Counted from the stretch's first letter, positions 44,149-52,797 are shown. The stretch is DNA of 64,000 nucleotides from Clostridium aceticum (GCF_001042715.1 NZ_CP009687.1:3339418-3403417), one strand, 5' to 3'. Program-made: numbers and translations. The notes: generated by a model not told the origin, from the letters alone.

Positions 44149-44562
44149 TTAGTTTTTGCCTAAAAATCTTTCTACTCTTTTTCGTAGGCTTTCAGCTTTA
44201 TTGCCCCCACCTATGTATGCTGCTACTTGCTCCCAACTCAATCCTTTTACATATTTAAGTATCAATATCTGTCTAGTAAGACTATCCTCTACCCCTTCTA
44301 TAAATTCATTTATCTCCTCAAGCAATATTTCCAATTCCGTTAGTCTTTGCCGCAACTTTTTCTCATACTTTTTTCGTTTACGGTTATAGTATTTTTTATC
44401 TATCCCGTGTATAGTTATCTCGTGAAGTATGTATGGATGACCTAACGTTGAACCCTTCACTTTGTCAGAAGTCATTTGAGGCTCCATACTAGCTATTTGT
44501 TTTTTTAGCATTTCTATTTCGCTATGTAATCCTTTTATCTGTTGAAGTTTTTTCTTCGTCAT
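44149..44562 (-). CDS. ArpU/sigma-region-4-like late transcription regulator
   Basis: ATG 44562 follows GGGGGTGT. The product of 137 residues has a long coiled-coil middle and a C-terminal sigma-4-like HTH (ILILKYVKGLSWEQVAAYIG, then KAESLRKRVERFL). Proteins of this type sit just before the packaging genes and switch on late transcription in Gram-positive phages. The terminator and the gap at 44022-44148 would hold the late promoter. Confidence 0.75.
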   Translation of the reverse strand: MTKKKLQQIKGLHSEIEMLKKQIASMEPQMTSDKVKGSTLGHPYILHEITIHGIDKKYYNRKRKKYEKKLRQRLTELEILLEEINEFIEGVEDSLTRQILILKYVKGLSWEQVAAYIGGGNKAESLRKRVERFLGKN

Positions 44563-44575
44563 TGCTACACCCCCA

Positions 44576-44809
44576 TTATGCCCCATTGCCTATCCTTAGC
44601 TCTTTTACATGATATTCCTCTATTATGTATCCATTTACTTGTACAAAACATCTAGCTCCCACGTTTGTATAGTACTTAACCTTCTTTCCTGTTTTTCTAA
44701 CTCTTATATATTTTATACACTTGCTGCAGTAGGATCTATTTCCAATGATGATTAGCCCTGTAGTACTTCTGAACGACCTTTTACAGCAAGAACACTTTAG
44801 TATACTCAC
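44576..44809 (-). CDS. small zinc-finger protein
   Basis: 77 residues with CxxC pairs (ILKCSCCKRSF and RSYCSKCIKYI), then a beta-rich tail. Overlaps the next gene. Unknown role in the early region. Confidence 0.55.
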   Translation of the reverse strand: MSILKCSCCKRSFRSTTGLIIIGNRSYCSKCIKYIRVRKTGKKVKYYTNVGARCFVQVNGYIIEEYHVKELRIGNGA

Positions 44810-44821
44810 TGGATCACCTTC

Positions 44822-45616
44822 TTAACTTATCATCTTTTTTATCTCTTCTAGTTCCTGAATAATAGCTCCTAAGGTGTCTTTGCATATCAGTGCGTTATGA
44901 AATCCTTCCTCTATGATGATGCCATTTTTCTTGATGCTGTAGTGGGTTCCTGTGAGCTTTCCTATGAATATCTTCTGTAAGACTGTATCCTTTTCTTCTT
45001 TTTCTTCTTGGTTTTGTTCCTCTGCTATTTTTTGTGCCTCTTGTTTTTTAATATCCTCTACCTCTACGTTTTTCTCACTTTCAGCCTTGTCTTGACTCTC
45101 TCTATATTTGCCAATGTAATTTTGAGCGGTTGACCAGGATACACCTGTTTCCTTCATTATTTGTCTTGCTGTCATATCTGTGTTTTGTGCCAGTTCTTTT
45201 ACCTTCTCATAAACCTCTGGATCCTTCTTTACCCTTGCCACTTCATCCTCCCCTTTCTTGATTAGTTTTGCTTGTCCGTTCAATAACTTGTATTTTTCAA
45301 TTGTTACAGGGTAACCTTTGCTCTTTTCTCTCATAGTTATATAACTTTCATATTCCTGCAGTATAATACAGTCCAGCGTCTGTTTGCCTTCCTGCAGCTG
45401 ATACTCTTGTCCCTCTCGATAAGTTTCATCCTTACCCTGTAACCATTGGATGCAATCTGCTACATTCTTATATTCCTTTGTCCGAAGCTTGGCAGCACTA
45501 TTGTCTATAGCAATATACATACCTTTAACACCATCAAATGTGAAAAACTTCCCCTGAGGTTGTCTGCTTTTTATAATTTCTTCCACATGGTTTTCTTTTA
45601 TTTCCTTGATCTCCAT
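44822..45616 (-). CDS. phage protein with HTH segment, unknown role
   Basis: 264 residues. The N-terminal 90 residues (FFTFDGVKGMYIAIDNSAAK, NVADCIQWLQG) are of unknown type. Near 140-170 an HTH is likely (VKELAQNTDMTARQIMKETG then VSWSTAQNYIG). A Glu/Lys-rich linker leads to a C-terminal domain (GTHYSIKKNGIIIEEGFHNA). It may bind DNA or RNA. It follows the sigma factor gene by 15 bases. Confidence 0.55.
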   Translation of the reverse strand: MEIKEIKENHVEEIIKSRQPQGKFFTFDGVKGMYIAIDNSAAKLRTKEYKNVADCIQWLQGKDETYREGQEYQLQEGKQTLDCIILQEYESYITMREKSKGYPVTIEKYKLLNGQAKLIKKGEDEVARVKKDPEVYEKVKELAQNTDMTARQIMKETGVSWSTAQNYIGKYRESQDKAESEKNVEVEDIKKQEAQKIAEEQNQEEKEEKDTVLQKIFIGKLTGTHYSIKKNGIIIEEGFHNALICKDTLGAIIQELEEIKKMIS

Positions 45617-45631
45617 AGCTCCCTGCCTTCT

Positions 45632-46258
45632 TTATTTAAAAATAGTTTCTACTTTCATCTTTAACTCCTTATAATGCTTTGCTTCTATGCGTGATATATA
45701 TGATTGAGATAAATTAAATCTTTTGGCTATCTCTACTTGACTCATTCCGCTTTGCCTAAGCTTTATAATCTCTTGATGTTTTTTATTTTTCTTTAAAATT
45801 AGTTTATCTGATACCTCTATGATTGTTTCTAGTAGAACCTTTTCCATGTAGTCTTCCTCTAAGTTCATATCACTGGGTATAATGTCATGAGTTGCTGTGC
45901 TGCTACCATCTTGAGGATTGATGATCTTTTTGTCTAAATAAACTTGAATTCTACCATAATCTTTGTCTTTTCTGAAATACATGAATACTTCATTGGTCAT
46001 GCATCTAATGGCATAAGTATTAAATTTTGCTTTTTTATCTGGATCAAAGGTTTCTACTGCTTTAGTTAAACCGATACAAGCTACTTGAAATACATCATCA
46101 TCATCTTTTTTATACTTGTTTCCCACATATGAAGCTAACCTAAGATTATGTTTAATCAGCCTGGCTTTTATGGATGTACTTCTTGTTTCTCTATACTCCC
46201 GGAATAATCTTAAAAGTTCACTTTCTTCTAATACTTGAGGATACTTTATCGATAACAT
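45632..46258 (-). CDS. phage-encoded sigma-70 factor, sporulation-sigma-like
   Basis: ATG 46258 follows AAAGGGGGGATAGGG. Region 2 reads LIKHNLRLASYVGNKY, DDDDVFQVACIGLTKAVETF, KKAKFNTYAIRCMTNEVFMY; region 4 is QEIIKLRQSGMSQVEIAKRF then NLSQSYISRIEAKHYKEL. No sigma-1.1 and only a weak region 3, as in SigE/K/F/G types. It is likely needed for phage middle or late transcription, or interferes with host sporulation. Confidence 0.88.
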   Translation of the reverse strand: MLSIKYPQVLEESELLRLFREYRETRSTSIKARLIKHNLRLASYVGNKYKKDDDDVFQVACIGLTKAVETFDPDKKAKFNTYAIRCMTNEVFMYFRKDKDYGRIQVYLDKKIINPQDGSSTATHDIIPSDMNLEEDYMEKVLLETIIEVSDKLILKKNKKHQEIIKLRQSGMSQVEIAKRFNLSQSYISRIEAKHYKELKMKVETIFK

Positions 46259-46298
46259 TTCCCTATCCCCCCTTTTTTTCTGTTGTTTCAATTAATCA

Positions 46299-46694
46299 CT
46301 AAGCTTCAAGCTTATACTTTATGGCCTGTGCCCGTTCAATGTTAATTTTGCCTTTTGATGAGACTGAGATTTTAGCCTTGGTTACACTGTTAATTTCTAT
46401 GGTACATCCTCTAATAAATTGATTAGATATTAACTCAACAACTCTATTCATCAGATTGTGAATTTCTTCTTTTGGAATAGGACTAAGGCCCATTTCTGTT
46501 GCATTTTCTCCGAAGAGCTGCACGATCCTCTGTTTTGCCCTTTCTATTTCAAGTTCTTTATCTGCTTCCATCTTTGCTTGTGGGCATTTGCAGAATTTAG
46601 TTGCCATTTTATTTTTTTCTTCTGGTGTAGCCTCTTTGGGGTAATCTAACATAATTCCTTCACCGCAATAATAACAGTGTCCGAAATCGTTCAT
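46299..46694 (-). CDS. early phage protein with N-terminal Cys motif
   Basis: 131 residues: CYYCGEGIMLDYPK and KFCKCPQAKM give two CxxC/CxC pairs, followed by a helical region and GKINIERAQAIKYKLEA. Similar genes lie beside sigma genes of clostridial prophages. Unknown function. Confidence 0.6.
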   Translation of the reverse strand: MNDFGHCYYCGEGIMLDYPKEATPEEKNKMATKFCKCPQAKMEADKELEIERAKQRIVQLFGENATEMGLSPIPKEEIHNLMNRVVELISNQFIRGCTIEINSVTKAKISVSSKGKINIERAQAIKYKLEA

Positions 46695-46760
46695 TGTTAG
46701 GACCTCTCTTTCTTTAATAATTTTAAAGATGCTATTTCACGTAAATCTTGAAATACGTCA

Positions 46761-48188
46761 CTAAATAGCTTCTCTTAGTCCTTCCTCGCATAACTCTTGT
46801 AGGTTAGCTCTTACTAAAGCTTTTACCAATGGTGGCGGTACTGCATTTCCGCATCTTGCTACTTGATGTGTTTTAGGATAGCTTTTACCTGTATAATCAT
46901 GATCTATTATGTAGTCCTTAGGGAATCCTTGAGCTGCAAATAGTTCATGAGGTTGTAACATTCTCATCCCAATGTCTACTATTTGGTAATCTTCACCTTT
47001 TATAGTTACAAGACCAAACCTGTCTTTTGTAGTTATAGTGTGAAGTGGTTCATTTAATTTCTGTCCTATATCTGCTCCATAGTATTTTAGTAAAAACGCT
47101 GTAACTAAGTTTGATTTATCAACTGTTGTTACTGTTCCTAATGGATCATCTAATTTATGACCTATGGAACTTTTGAATTGTCTTGCAATAAAAGCTGTAA
47201 CTAAACCAAACCTATTAGATGTATCCAGCGTGTGTAATGGATTGTCTAAGCTTAATCCTCTGACTTCTCCTGGTTGAGTTTCAGAATGATAGCTTGTTAG
47301 AAATGGAGTTACAAGCAAATGTTCAGCTTTAGTTGTTATAGTTGTAAGTGGCTGATCTAATGCATACTGTAATCCGTCACCAGCGAAGCCTGTTTGTCCG
47401 ATTCTTACTATAAATGGATTAGGATTGTCTATTACAAACTTTTGAAATCCTTTTGCTATTCTTTTAAGTGTGTTCTCTGCTAGTGGTTTCTTTCTGGTGA
47501 ATATACTAGGACATGGAATACTCCAATCAATTATTTCTGCTGCTGTTCTCCATGGTTTCGATAGTCCACATCTAACTTCAATCTGTTCTGGATCTCCATG
47601 CGTAGGCTCTGGCCATGTTATTGGTTTTCCATCACACCTTGCAATCATAAAGAATCTTTTTCTGGTAGTTGGTGCTCCATAGTCACAAGCTTTTAACTCT
47701 CTAAATTCTACTTTGTAACCTTGTTTTTCTAATGCTTTTATAAAGAGCTCAAATGTCTCACCTTTCTTATTAGGGTCCGGATATAAATTTCCATCCTTAT
47801 CTTCTTTCAAAGGTCCCCAAGTTTTAAACTCTTCTACATTTTCAAGCATTATCACTCGTGGTTTAACTAACTTCGCCCATTTTACAGCTACCCATGCAAG
47901 ACCTCGTATATTTTTATTTACTGGCTTACTTCCTTTAGCCTTTGAAAAATGCTTACAATCAGGAGAAAACCACGCTAATGCAACTTTATTACCTCCTACT
48001 GCTTTTACCGGATCTACTTCCCAAACTGATTCGCAATAATGCTTTGTTGCTGGATGGTTAGTTTTATGCATCAGTATGGCTGCTGGATCATGATTTATTG
48101 CTATATCTACCGATCGACCTACAGCTAACTCAATTCCTGTACTAGCACCTCCTCCGCCTGCGAAATTATCTATAATTAATTCTTTCAA
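46761..48188 (-). CDS. DNA (cytosine-5) methyltransferase
   Basis: TTG 48188 follows GGAGGGAGAA. Motif I is DNFAGGGGASTGIEL, motif IV the SPDCKHFSKA with catalytic Cys, motif VI MLENVEEF, motif VIII TTRKRFFMIA and motif X ARCGNAVPPPLVK. Between VIII and X there are four repeated elements of about 37 residues with PLTTITTKAEHLLVTPFL-like sequence, in place of a usual target recognition domain. It protects phage DNA from host restriction or helps packaging; target unknown. No partner nuclease is visible. Confidence 0.92.
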   Translation of the reverse strand: MKELIIDNFAGGGGASTGIELAVGRSVDIAINHDPAAILMHKTNHPATKHYCESVWEVDPVKAVGGNKVALAWFSPDCKHFSKAKGSKPVNKNIRGLAWVAVKWAKLVKPRVIMLENVEEFKTWGPLKEDKDGNLYPDPNKKGETFELFIKALEKQGYKVEFRELKACDYGAPTTRKRFFMIARCDGKPITWPEPTHGDPEQIEVRCGLSKPWRTAAEIIDWSIPCPSIFTRKKPLAENTLKRIAKGFQKFVIDNPNPFIVRIGQTGFAGDGLQYALDQPLTTITTKAEHLLVTPFLTSYHSETQPGEVRGLSLDNPLHTLDTSNRFGLVTAFIARQFKSSIGHKLDDPLGTVTTVDKSNLVTAFLLKYYGADIGQKLNEPLHTITTKDRFGLVTIKGEDYQIVDIGMRMLQPHELFAAQGFPKDYIIDHDYTGKSYPKTHQVARCGNAVPPPLVKALVRANLQELCEEGLREAI

Positions 48189-48243
48189 AGTTCTCCCTCC
48201 AATCTCCGCAACCAATGTTGCGTATAATATAAAAAATGCGACA

Positions 48244-48531
48244 CTAAACTATCCCATAAAACTTCTTGATTTCATCAAAATCTTTTCTATCTTGCAAATC
48301 TTCAATATGACATAAATACTCGTGTTCCTCTCTGTTGTCATCATCCATATCATACTTAATTCTTGAAAATTCTCCTGTTTCTGCATCATATATTGGCAAT
48401 GTATAAGCATCATAGGCTGGATAAGGCAGATAAACAACATTCCCATCAATGATATAACTCTCGCATTTCAATAACCCCGTAATAGGACACTCCAATGGTG
48501 CTTCTTCTATGAGTTTTTTAACATCTAACAT
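48244..48531 (-). CDS. small early phage protein
   Basis: From ATG 48531 (SD GGGAGGGG) it has 95 residues with LECPITGLLKCESYIIDGNV, a possible zinc-binding Cys pair, and acidic end. Not recognised. Confidence 0.6.
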   Translation of the reverse strand: MLDVKKLIEEAPLECPITGLLKCESYIIDGNVVYLPYPAYDAYTLPIYDAETGEFSRIKYDMDDDNREEHEYLCHIEDLQDRKDFDEIKKFYGIV

Positions 48532-48559
48532 TCTAAGCCCCTCCCTTCTTGAAATGTGA

Positions 48560-48850
48560 CTAACCAAGTCTTTTAATTTCCACATTTTCAAGGCTCACAA
48601 AATCCTCATATCCTCCAAATATATTAGATTTAGCTGAAGCACAATAGACCCTGTTTTCCTTTATAACTGCTCTTCCCGTTACTATTTCACCCTTAGAAAA
48701 TACAGTGACTGCTTTTCCCCAATTATCTGATTTTTGAGATTTTTTAAAGGTTATCTCTACTTCTTCATCCATCTTTCTGCAATCTTGATTCTCTTTACAG
48801 AGATCACACGCTCCGCAACCTTTAAACTCGCCTATAATTAATTTATCCAA
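48560..48850 (-). CDS. small Cys-rich early phage protein
   Basis: 96 residues beginning MDKLIIGEFKGCGACDLCKE with CGACDLC followed by C, then a beta-rich domain (ENRVYCASAKSNIFGGYEDF). Unknown role; zinc binding likely. Confidence 0.6.
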   Translation of the reverse strand: MDKLIIGEFKGCGACDLCKENQDCRKMDEEVEITFKKSQKSDNWGKAVTVFSKGEIVTGRAVIKENRVYCASAKSNIFGGYEDFVSLENVEIKRLG

Positions 48851-48885
48851 TTAAAATTCTCCTTTCTTGTTGCATGTTCTAAAAA

Positions 48886-49170
48886 CTACGACTCATTGTG
48901 AGGGCCTATAATAACCATCTTTTCATTATCTGGAACTCCATCTCTATCAACACATGGAAATAAATCATATCCCTCCCATTCAAATACAATTCCTGTTATC
49001 GCTACTTTTGAAGTACCCGCTATAAAATCAGGATGATTAACAACCCTTCTAATAACCGTTTTTTCCTTGACTTTAAATCTTCTAACAGAACCATCATCAA
49101 GTTTCAATTCTGTCTCGTGACCTACACATATTTCTAATCCATTAGCATCTACTAAACCTGTACCTTTCAC
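48886..49170 (-). CDS. small early phage protein
   Basis: 94 residues, beta-rich (GLVDANGLEICVGHETELKL, VAITGIVFEWEGYDLFPCVD). The fold resembles small YopX-like proteins but I cannot support an assignment. Confidence 0.6.
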   Translation of the reverse strand: MKGTGLVDANGLEICVGHETELKLDDGSVRRFKVKEKTVIRRVVNHPDFIAGTSKVAITGIVFEWEGYDLFPCVDRDGVPDNEKMVIIGPHNES

Positions 49171-49193
49171 GTGTATTCCCCCTTATCTAGAAA

Positions 49194-49523
49194 CTACGTC
49201 GCTTCTTTCATCCTCAGTTTATAATTTTTTATCCTTGCATATGTGGCTTGATCCGACAGGCCATACATCGCACCAATATCTTTATAAGTGACTTTTAACC
49301 CTCTTAACTTGATCATTTTTTTAATGTCCTCGTCCGTGATGTCTTTTCTTACAATGCAAAATTTCTCTTTATCTTGTAAAACACTTCGTTGTTTAGTTCT
49401 TCTGTAAAAAGGATCATCCAATGCCTTATCCAAAATCTTAAACGCAGCTTCTGGATTATCTATCCCGAACCTAAGAGCTATTAATAGAGCTGCATAATTC
49501 TCTAAAAGATCACTGTCTAACAT
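49194..49523 (-). CDS. HTH-containing early phage protein
   Basis: 109 residues. The C-terminal 45 (DITDEDIKKMIKLRGLKVTY then KDIGAMYGLSDQATYARIKN) form a clear helix-turn-helix. The N-terminal part is helical. Probably DNA-binding, target unknown. Confidence 0.6.
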   Translation of the reverse strand: MLDSDLLENYAALLIALRFGIDNPEAAFKILDKALDDPFYRRTKQRSVLQDKEKFCIVRKDITDEDIKKMIKLRGLKVTYKDIGAMYGLSDQATYARIKNYKLRMKEAT

Positions 49524-49539
49524 ATATCCTCTATCCTCC

Positions 49540-49869
49540 CTAATCTTCGTGAATCTGTAACATTTTTCTAAAGTTCCAGCCTCTTCTTGAAAGCTTTGTT
49601 AAATGTTGATCTACTACCTGTTTTAAAATTTGCGGATGTTTTTCCATTACTTTTTCAATGATGCCAATACATACTTGCATAACATCTAATGCTTCTCCCA
49701 TTGCATCCGCCGCCGCTTTTTCTGGAGTTTTTATATTTGTTTCATGCTGTTCAATATAATCTAAAATCTCTACTACAGTAGTTAGTTCTTTTGATTCTTC
49801 CTTCAATTTTTCTATATGTATTATCCAATTATCATCTTTTTCGAGAACCGGTAATTTAACATCAAACAT
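49540..49869 (-). CDS. MazG-like nucleotide pyrophosphohydrolase
   Basis: 109 residues, all alpha. The pair of acidic helices KLKEESKELTTVVEILDYIE and MGEALDVMQVCIGIIEKVME matches the EExxE...ExxD metal site of phage MazG-like enzymes. It may clean nucleotide pools or lower alarmones during infection. Assignment is by motif only. Confidence 0.65.
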   Translation of the reverse strand: MFDVKLPVLEKDDNWIIHIEKLKEESKELTTVVEILDYIEQHETNIKTPEKAAADAMGEALDVMQVCIGIIEKVMEKHPQILKQVVDQHLTKLSRRGWNFRKMLQIHED

Positions 49870-49911
49870 GACTTTCCTCCCTGGGCACCATCTGTGCTCT
49901 GTAATGAAAAA

Positions 49912-50427
49912 CTATGCTTTATTCAATGCAGCTAAATAATCTAACACGATCCCTTGCCTGGATCTAACCTCTAGCATTTTTTCTACTGGAATATAATTGT
50001 ATCCATGCTTTCTTTTATTTCTCTGCCATCTATCCCAGTGGTTTATCACAACTTCACCTTTTATGTAAAACCGCTTATCACGTGGTAGGATGTAGCATAA
50101 TATAAATGTGATTTCTCCTACCTCTATGGCTTTTTTCATGTACTCTATTTGATGAGCTTCTATGTTTTGTAAAGGCAGCCCCTTTTCTTCTGTTGTCTCT
50201 TTACAATCAAATGAAATAGAAATTCCTCCTGATACGGTACCTCTGAAGTCTAATGTACTTTTTCCCTCAGGAAATGCTGATATTATTTTCTTGCCTTCTC
50301 TAAGTACTTTCCACGGAGTACTGATCTTTTGTATTAAGGCAATTCCTCTTTCTTTGTATTGATGATTTGCCATCATAACTTCTCTTTCAAAGAACATTCC
50401 TTTATTGGCCATACAATAATTTTTCAA
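49912..50427 (-). CDS. recU: Holliday junction resolvase RecU
   Basis: 171 residues from TTG 50427 with SD GGAGGG seven bases before. RecU motifs are MANKGMFFEREVMMANHQYK, the active-site STLDFRGTVSGGISISFDCK with Asp and Glu-Lys, EAHQIEYMKKA, and ITFILCYIL. It resolves branched DNA before packaging. Confidence 0.9.
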   Translation of the reverse strand: MKNYCMANKGMFFEREVMMANHQYKERGIALIQKISTPWKVLREGKKIISAFPEGKSTLDFRGTVSGGISISFDCKETTEEKGLPLQNIEAHQIEYMKKAIEVGEITFILCYILPRDKRFYIKGEVVINHWDRWQRNKRKHGYNYIPVEKMLEVRSRQGIVLDYLAALNKA

Positions 50428-50445
50428 TCTTATGCCCTCCTCTGG

Positions 50446-50610
50446 CTAATGAGTTACCTCTTGATCCTTTGGTCTGTAATATTCTGTTTTTGTGCAGTAT
50501 TCATTAGCTTTCTTGGTCTCATTAGTGACAAAACATTTTCCTATGGTTGGTACCAGTTGACCTTTGTTGAAAAAATTACAACCTCCACAATTTTTACTGA
50601 CTTGACTCAT
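50446..50610 (-). CDS. small zinc-type early protein
   Basis: 54 residues (MSQVSKNCGGCNFFNKGQLV, then GKCFVTNETKKANEYCTKTE) with four Cys in CxxC...C...C form. AGGAGGT precedes the ATG. It overlaps the recU leader. Unknown function. Confidence 0.7.
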   Translation of the reverse strand: MSQVSKNCGGCNFFNKGQLVPTIGKCFVTNETKKANEYCTKTEYYRPKDQEVTH

Positions 50611-50628
50611 TATTTTTACCTCCTTTTT

Positions 50629-51384
50629 TTATATTTTCAGCCTTCTCATTTTCACGTATATATGAATCCCAGCTGTGATTTCATTTACCTCTACCTTACA
50701 AGAGTTCAAAATGTACCCTGGATATAGCTTAGAGAAAAATTCTTTATCCTCTGGATTTCTTGCTATTTCTTCTATTTTTCTCTTGCTTTTATATCTACTA
50801 TCGCTCACATCAACTGTTGGTTGCTTCAAGTTCTTTGATTGAGTCCATCTTTTATTTCCTCTAGGATCCTTGGATATATACCTAGCTAATCCTTCATAAC
50901 CAAACTCATCTGCTTTTAATCTATCTGCATTGGCTCTTCCTTTTCCCCAAAGCTCCTCTACTTTATCTCTATCCATATCACCGCTCATTACGATATGATG
51001 ATGAAGTCTAACTGCTTTTCCTTCTTCCTCTTTTTCTCTGTACTCAATTACTGCTATGTATTTTAATAAAGGTAATCCACTTTTCTTTCTGTAATGTTTT
51101 ATTCTTCTGATATAATTTGCTACATCTTTTCTTGCTTCTTTTTCACTTTGTGGTAATTCCTTTTCTGTATATGTAAGGTGAACTGCTAGATCAGCATTTG
51201 TAAAATTTGTATTCAGTAATCTGATTAAATGTTTCACAGCATTTTTGTTATTTAGATTTTTTTGTTTTGGTACTGTTAGCTTCTTCTTTTTTGCTCTAGG
51301 CTGCTTTTTCTGTTTTTTTGAAATAGGATATATTTCTACTTCAAATATTTCTCCTGAAGATATTTTTTTCTCTCTGTATGGCAT
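50629..51384 (-). CDS. HUH-type rolling-circle replication protein
   Basis: 251 residues. A basic N-terminal region precedes the HUH endonuclease domain: motif II VRLHHHIVMSGD (His128-130), ELWGKGRANADRL, and motif III YEGLARYISKDP with candidate Tyr163 or Tyr169. The family is the rolling circle replication-associated proteins of Firmicute mobile DNA. It is the only replication gene seen in the prophage: no helicase loader, primase, SSB or polymerase is present. Confidence 0.8.
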   Translation of the reverse strand: MPYREKKISSGEIFEVEIYPISKKQKKQPRAKKKKLTVPKQKNLNNKNAVKHLIRLLNTNFTNADLAVHLTYTEKELPQSEKEARKDVANYIRRIKHYRKKSGLPLLKYIAVIEYREKEEEGKAVRLHHHIVMSGDMDRDKVEELWGKGRANADRLKADEFGYEGLARYISKDPRGNKRWTQSKNLKQPTVDVSDSRYKSKRKIEEIARNPEDKEFFSKLYPGYILNSCKVEVNEITAGIHIYVKMRRLKI

Positions 51385-51558
51385 CTCTTTTCCCGTCCCC
51401 TTTTTGGTCCCCCCATAATCCCTTTATGGATATAGGAAAAATAGAATTTATTGTTTATTGAATTTATTTCTTAACTATTAATCTCTCCCTTGTTTTTTAT
51501 TATCGTTGAGATGTTAATACCTATTACGAGGCCGAAAAGACCTGCATGTTTTTTATTA

Positions 51559-51603
51559 AAAAGCACATTACGCTTATTTGGTCTGAGAGTGTAATGTGCT
51601 TTT
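51559..51603 (-). terminator. terminator before the Rep gene
   Basis: AAAAGCACATTAC pairs with GTAATGTGCTTTT across a 19-base loop. It lies at the end of the 51602-51811 gene. The gap 51385-51558 before Rep could hold a Rep nick site, which I cannot locate. Confidence 0.65.
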
Positions 51604-51811
51604 ATATGTTTTTTTGCTTATAACTTTTATCTTCAATGATTTCACAATCCTTAAAGTCCACCATGTATAGACCATTTTTGTTCTTGTAATTTGTTAAGTA
51701 ATTTTCTCTCCATATTCCAACCACCTCAAGAACGCTTCCGATGGAAGCTGCATACCAGTAGGTTGGTTCTGAGGATTTAATTATTTTAATTTTGCTTGGT
51801 AATTTTTTCAT
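51602..51811 (-). CDS. small early phage protein
   Basis: 69 residues, beta-rich (PTYWYAASIGSVLEVVGIWR, NGLYMVDFKDCEIIED) with basic termini, an SH3-like pattern. Not recognised. Confidence 0.55.
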   Translation of the reverse strand: MKKLPSKIKIIKSSEPTYWYAASIGSVLEVVGIWRENYLTNYKNKNGLYMVDFKDCEIIEDKSYKQKNI

Positions 51812-51855
51812 ATATTCTTAAGCCTTTTCTCTTTACTCTGTTTCTGATAGATACA

Positions 51856-52152
51856 TCATACTGTTTCTTTTTTAACCACTTGTGAAATTAAATCAGGAAA
51901 GGTTTCTTTGAATTCTTCTTCCTCCCATAAGGTGAAGAACTCAATTTCTTGGATCATAATACTGGCTCGAATGGGATATTTATTCGTGCCATCACTTACT
52001 AATCTCACTGGGTATTCTAAAATCAACTCTTTGAAATATGCTTTGGCACAATGTACCCTATCGTTTAAAGCATCAATTGATATAATCAGGTTTTCTTTAT
52101 ATGCATTAACAAATTTCTGTCGAGTTTCTAGGACCGTTTGTAGTTTATCCAT
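51856..52152 (-). CDS. small early phage protein
   Basis: 98 residues, mixed helix and strand (DRVHCAKAYFKELILEYPVR, RASIMIQEIEFFTLWEEEEF). Overlaps the next gene by 8 bases. Not recognised. Confidence 0.55.
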   Translation of the reverse strand: MDKLQTVLETRQKFVNAYKENLIISIDALNDRVHCAKAYFKELILEYPVRLVSDGTNKYPIRASIMIQEIEFFTLWEEEEFKETFPDLISQVVKKETV

Positions 52153-52342
52153 TGATAAATTCCTCCTGATCTGTTAAAATACGATTAATAGTGTTTTTAA
52201 AAGCCCTTTTTCGCTTGGTGGTGATGGGGGCTTTTTTCTTGCAGAAAATCCATGTTGCTACACTGAACCATACTGGGGATGTCCAAAATATTAGCAGTAA
52301 AAATCTTGCGTAAGCGTTAGCCTGTCCCCACATTTGAAACAT
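52145..52342 (-). CDS. small membrane protein
   Basis: 65 residues with one strong TM helix (RFLLLIFWTSPVWFSVATWI) followed by a basic tail. SD AGGGGTGATA. Function unknown. Confidence 0.5.
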   Translation of the reverse strand: MFQMWGQANAYARFLLLIFWTSPVWFSVATWIFCKKKAPITTKRKRAFKNTINRILTDQEEFING

Positions 52343-52346
52343 AGTA

Positions 52347-52595
52347 TCACCCCTCCGCCTTGCCTATGGCATCTAGGCAGGTAGTACATATTGGCTTTCC
52401 CAATACTAGCTTTAGATCTTCTTTGTTACTACAGAAAATACATTGTCTTTGAAACTTTTGAATAATGATCTTTTCATCTTCAACATAAAACTCTACTGGA
52501 TCTCCTTCTTTTATGCCTAAGTTTTTTCTAGTTTCCTTAGGTATTACCAATCTGCCTAAATCATCAATTTTCCTTACAATTCCTGTTGATTTCAT
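52347..52595 (-). CDS. AbrB/MazE-like regulator with zinc-ribbon tail
   Basis: Residues 1-47 are an AbrB/SpoVT swapped-hairpin domain (MKSTGIVRKIDDLGRLVIPK, LGIKEGDPVEFYVEDEKIII). Residues 52-78 have CIFCSNKEDL and ICTTC, a four-Cys zinc ribbon. It binds DNA; such fused proteins are frequent in clostridial prophages, where they likely tune early expression. Confidence 0.85.
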   Translation of the reverse strand: MKSTGIVRKIDDLGRLVIPKETRKNLGIKEGDPVEFYVEDEKIIIQKFQRQCIFCSNKEDLKLVLGKPICTTCLDAIGKAEG

Positions 52596-52762
52596 TGCAA
52601 TCCCTCCCCTTTTTTATCGAAAGTTCTAGTTTTTTTACTCTGCCTATGTACAAACACCATTTCCTCAGAAGTGTTTTTTACAGATAGCCAATTTTGTGGA
52701 TTTAGCCCCTTGGATGCTAAAAATAGCTTCTGTTTTTTAGTTAGCCGCTTTCCATGTTTCAA
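52592..52762 (-). CDS. small DUF6906-like protein
   Basis: From TTG 52762 with SD GAGGGGGG the product MKHGKRLTKKQKLFLASKGL then NPQNWLSVKNTSEEM has 56 residues. The KRLTKKQKxFL..GLNPxNWL pattern is the DUF6906 family of tiny phage proteins. Its stop overlaps the next ATG. Confidence 0.75.
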   Translation of the reverse strand: MKHGKRLTKKQKLFLASKGLNPQNWLSVKNTSEEMVFVHRQSKKTRTFDKKGEGLQ

Positions 52763-52797
52763 CTAATTTCCCCCCTCTTTTTCTTTTTGATGTTGCT

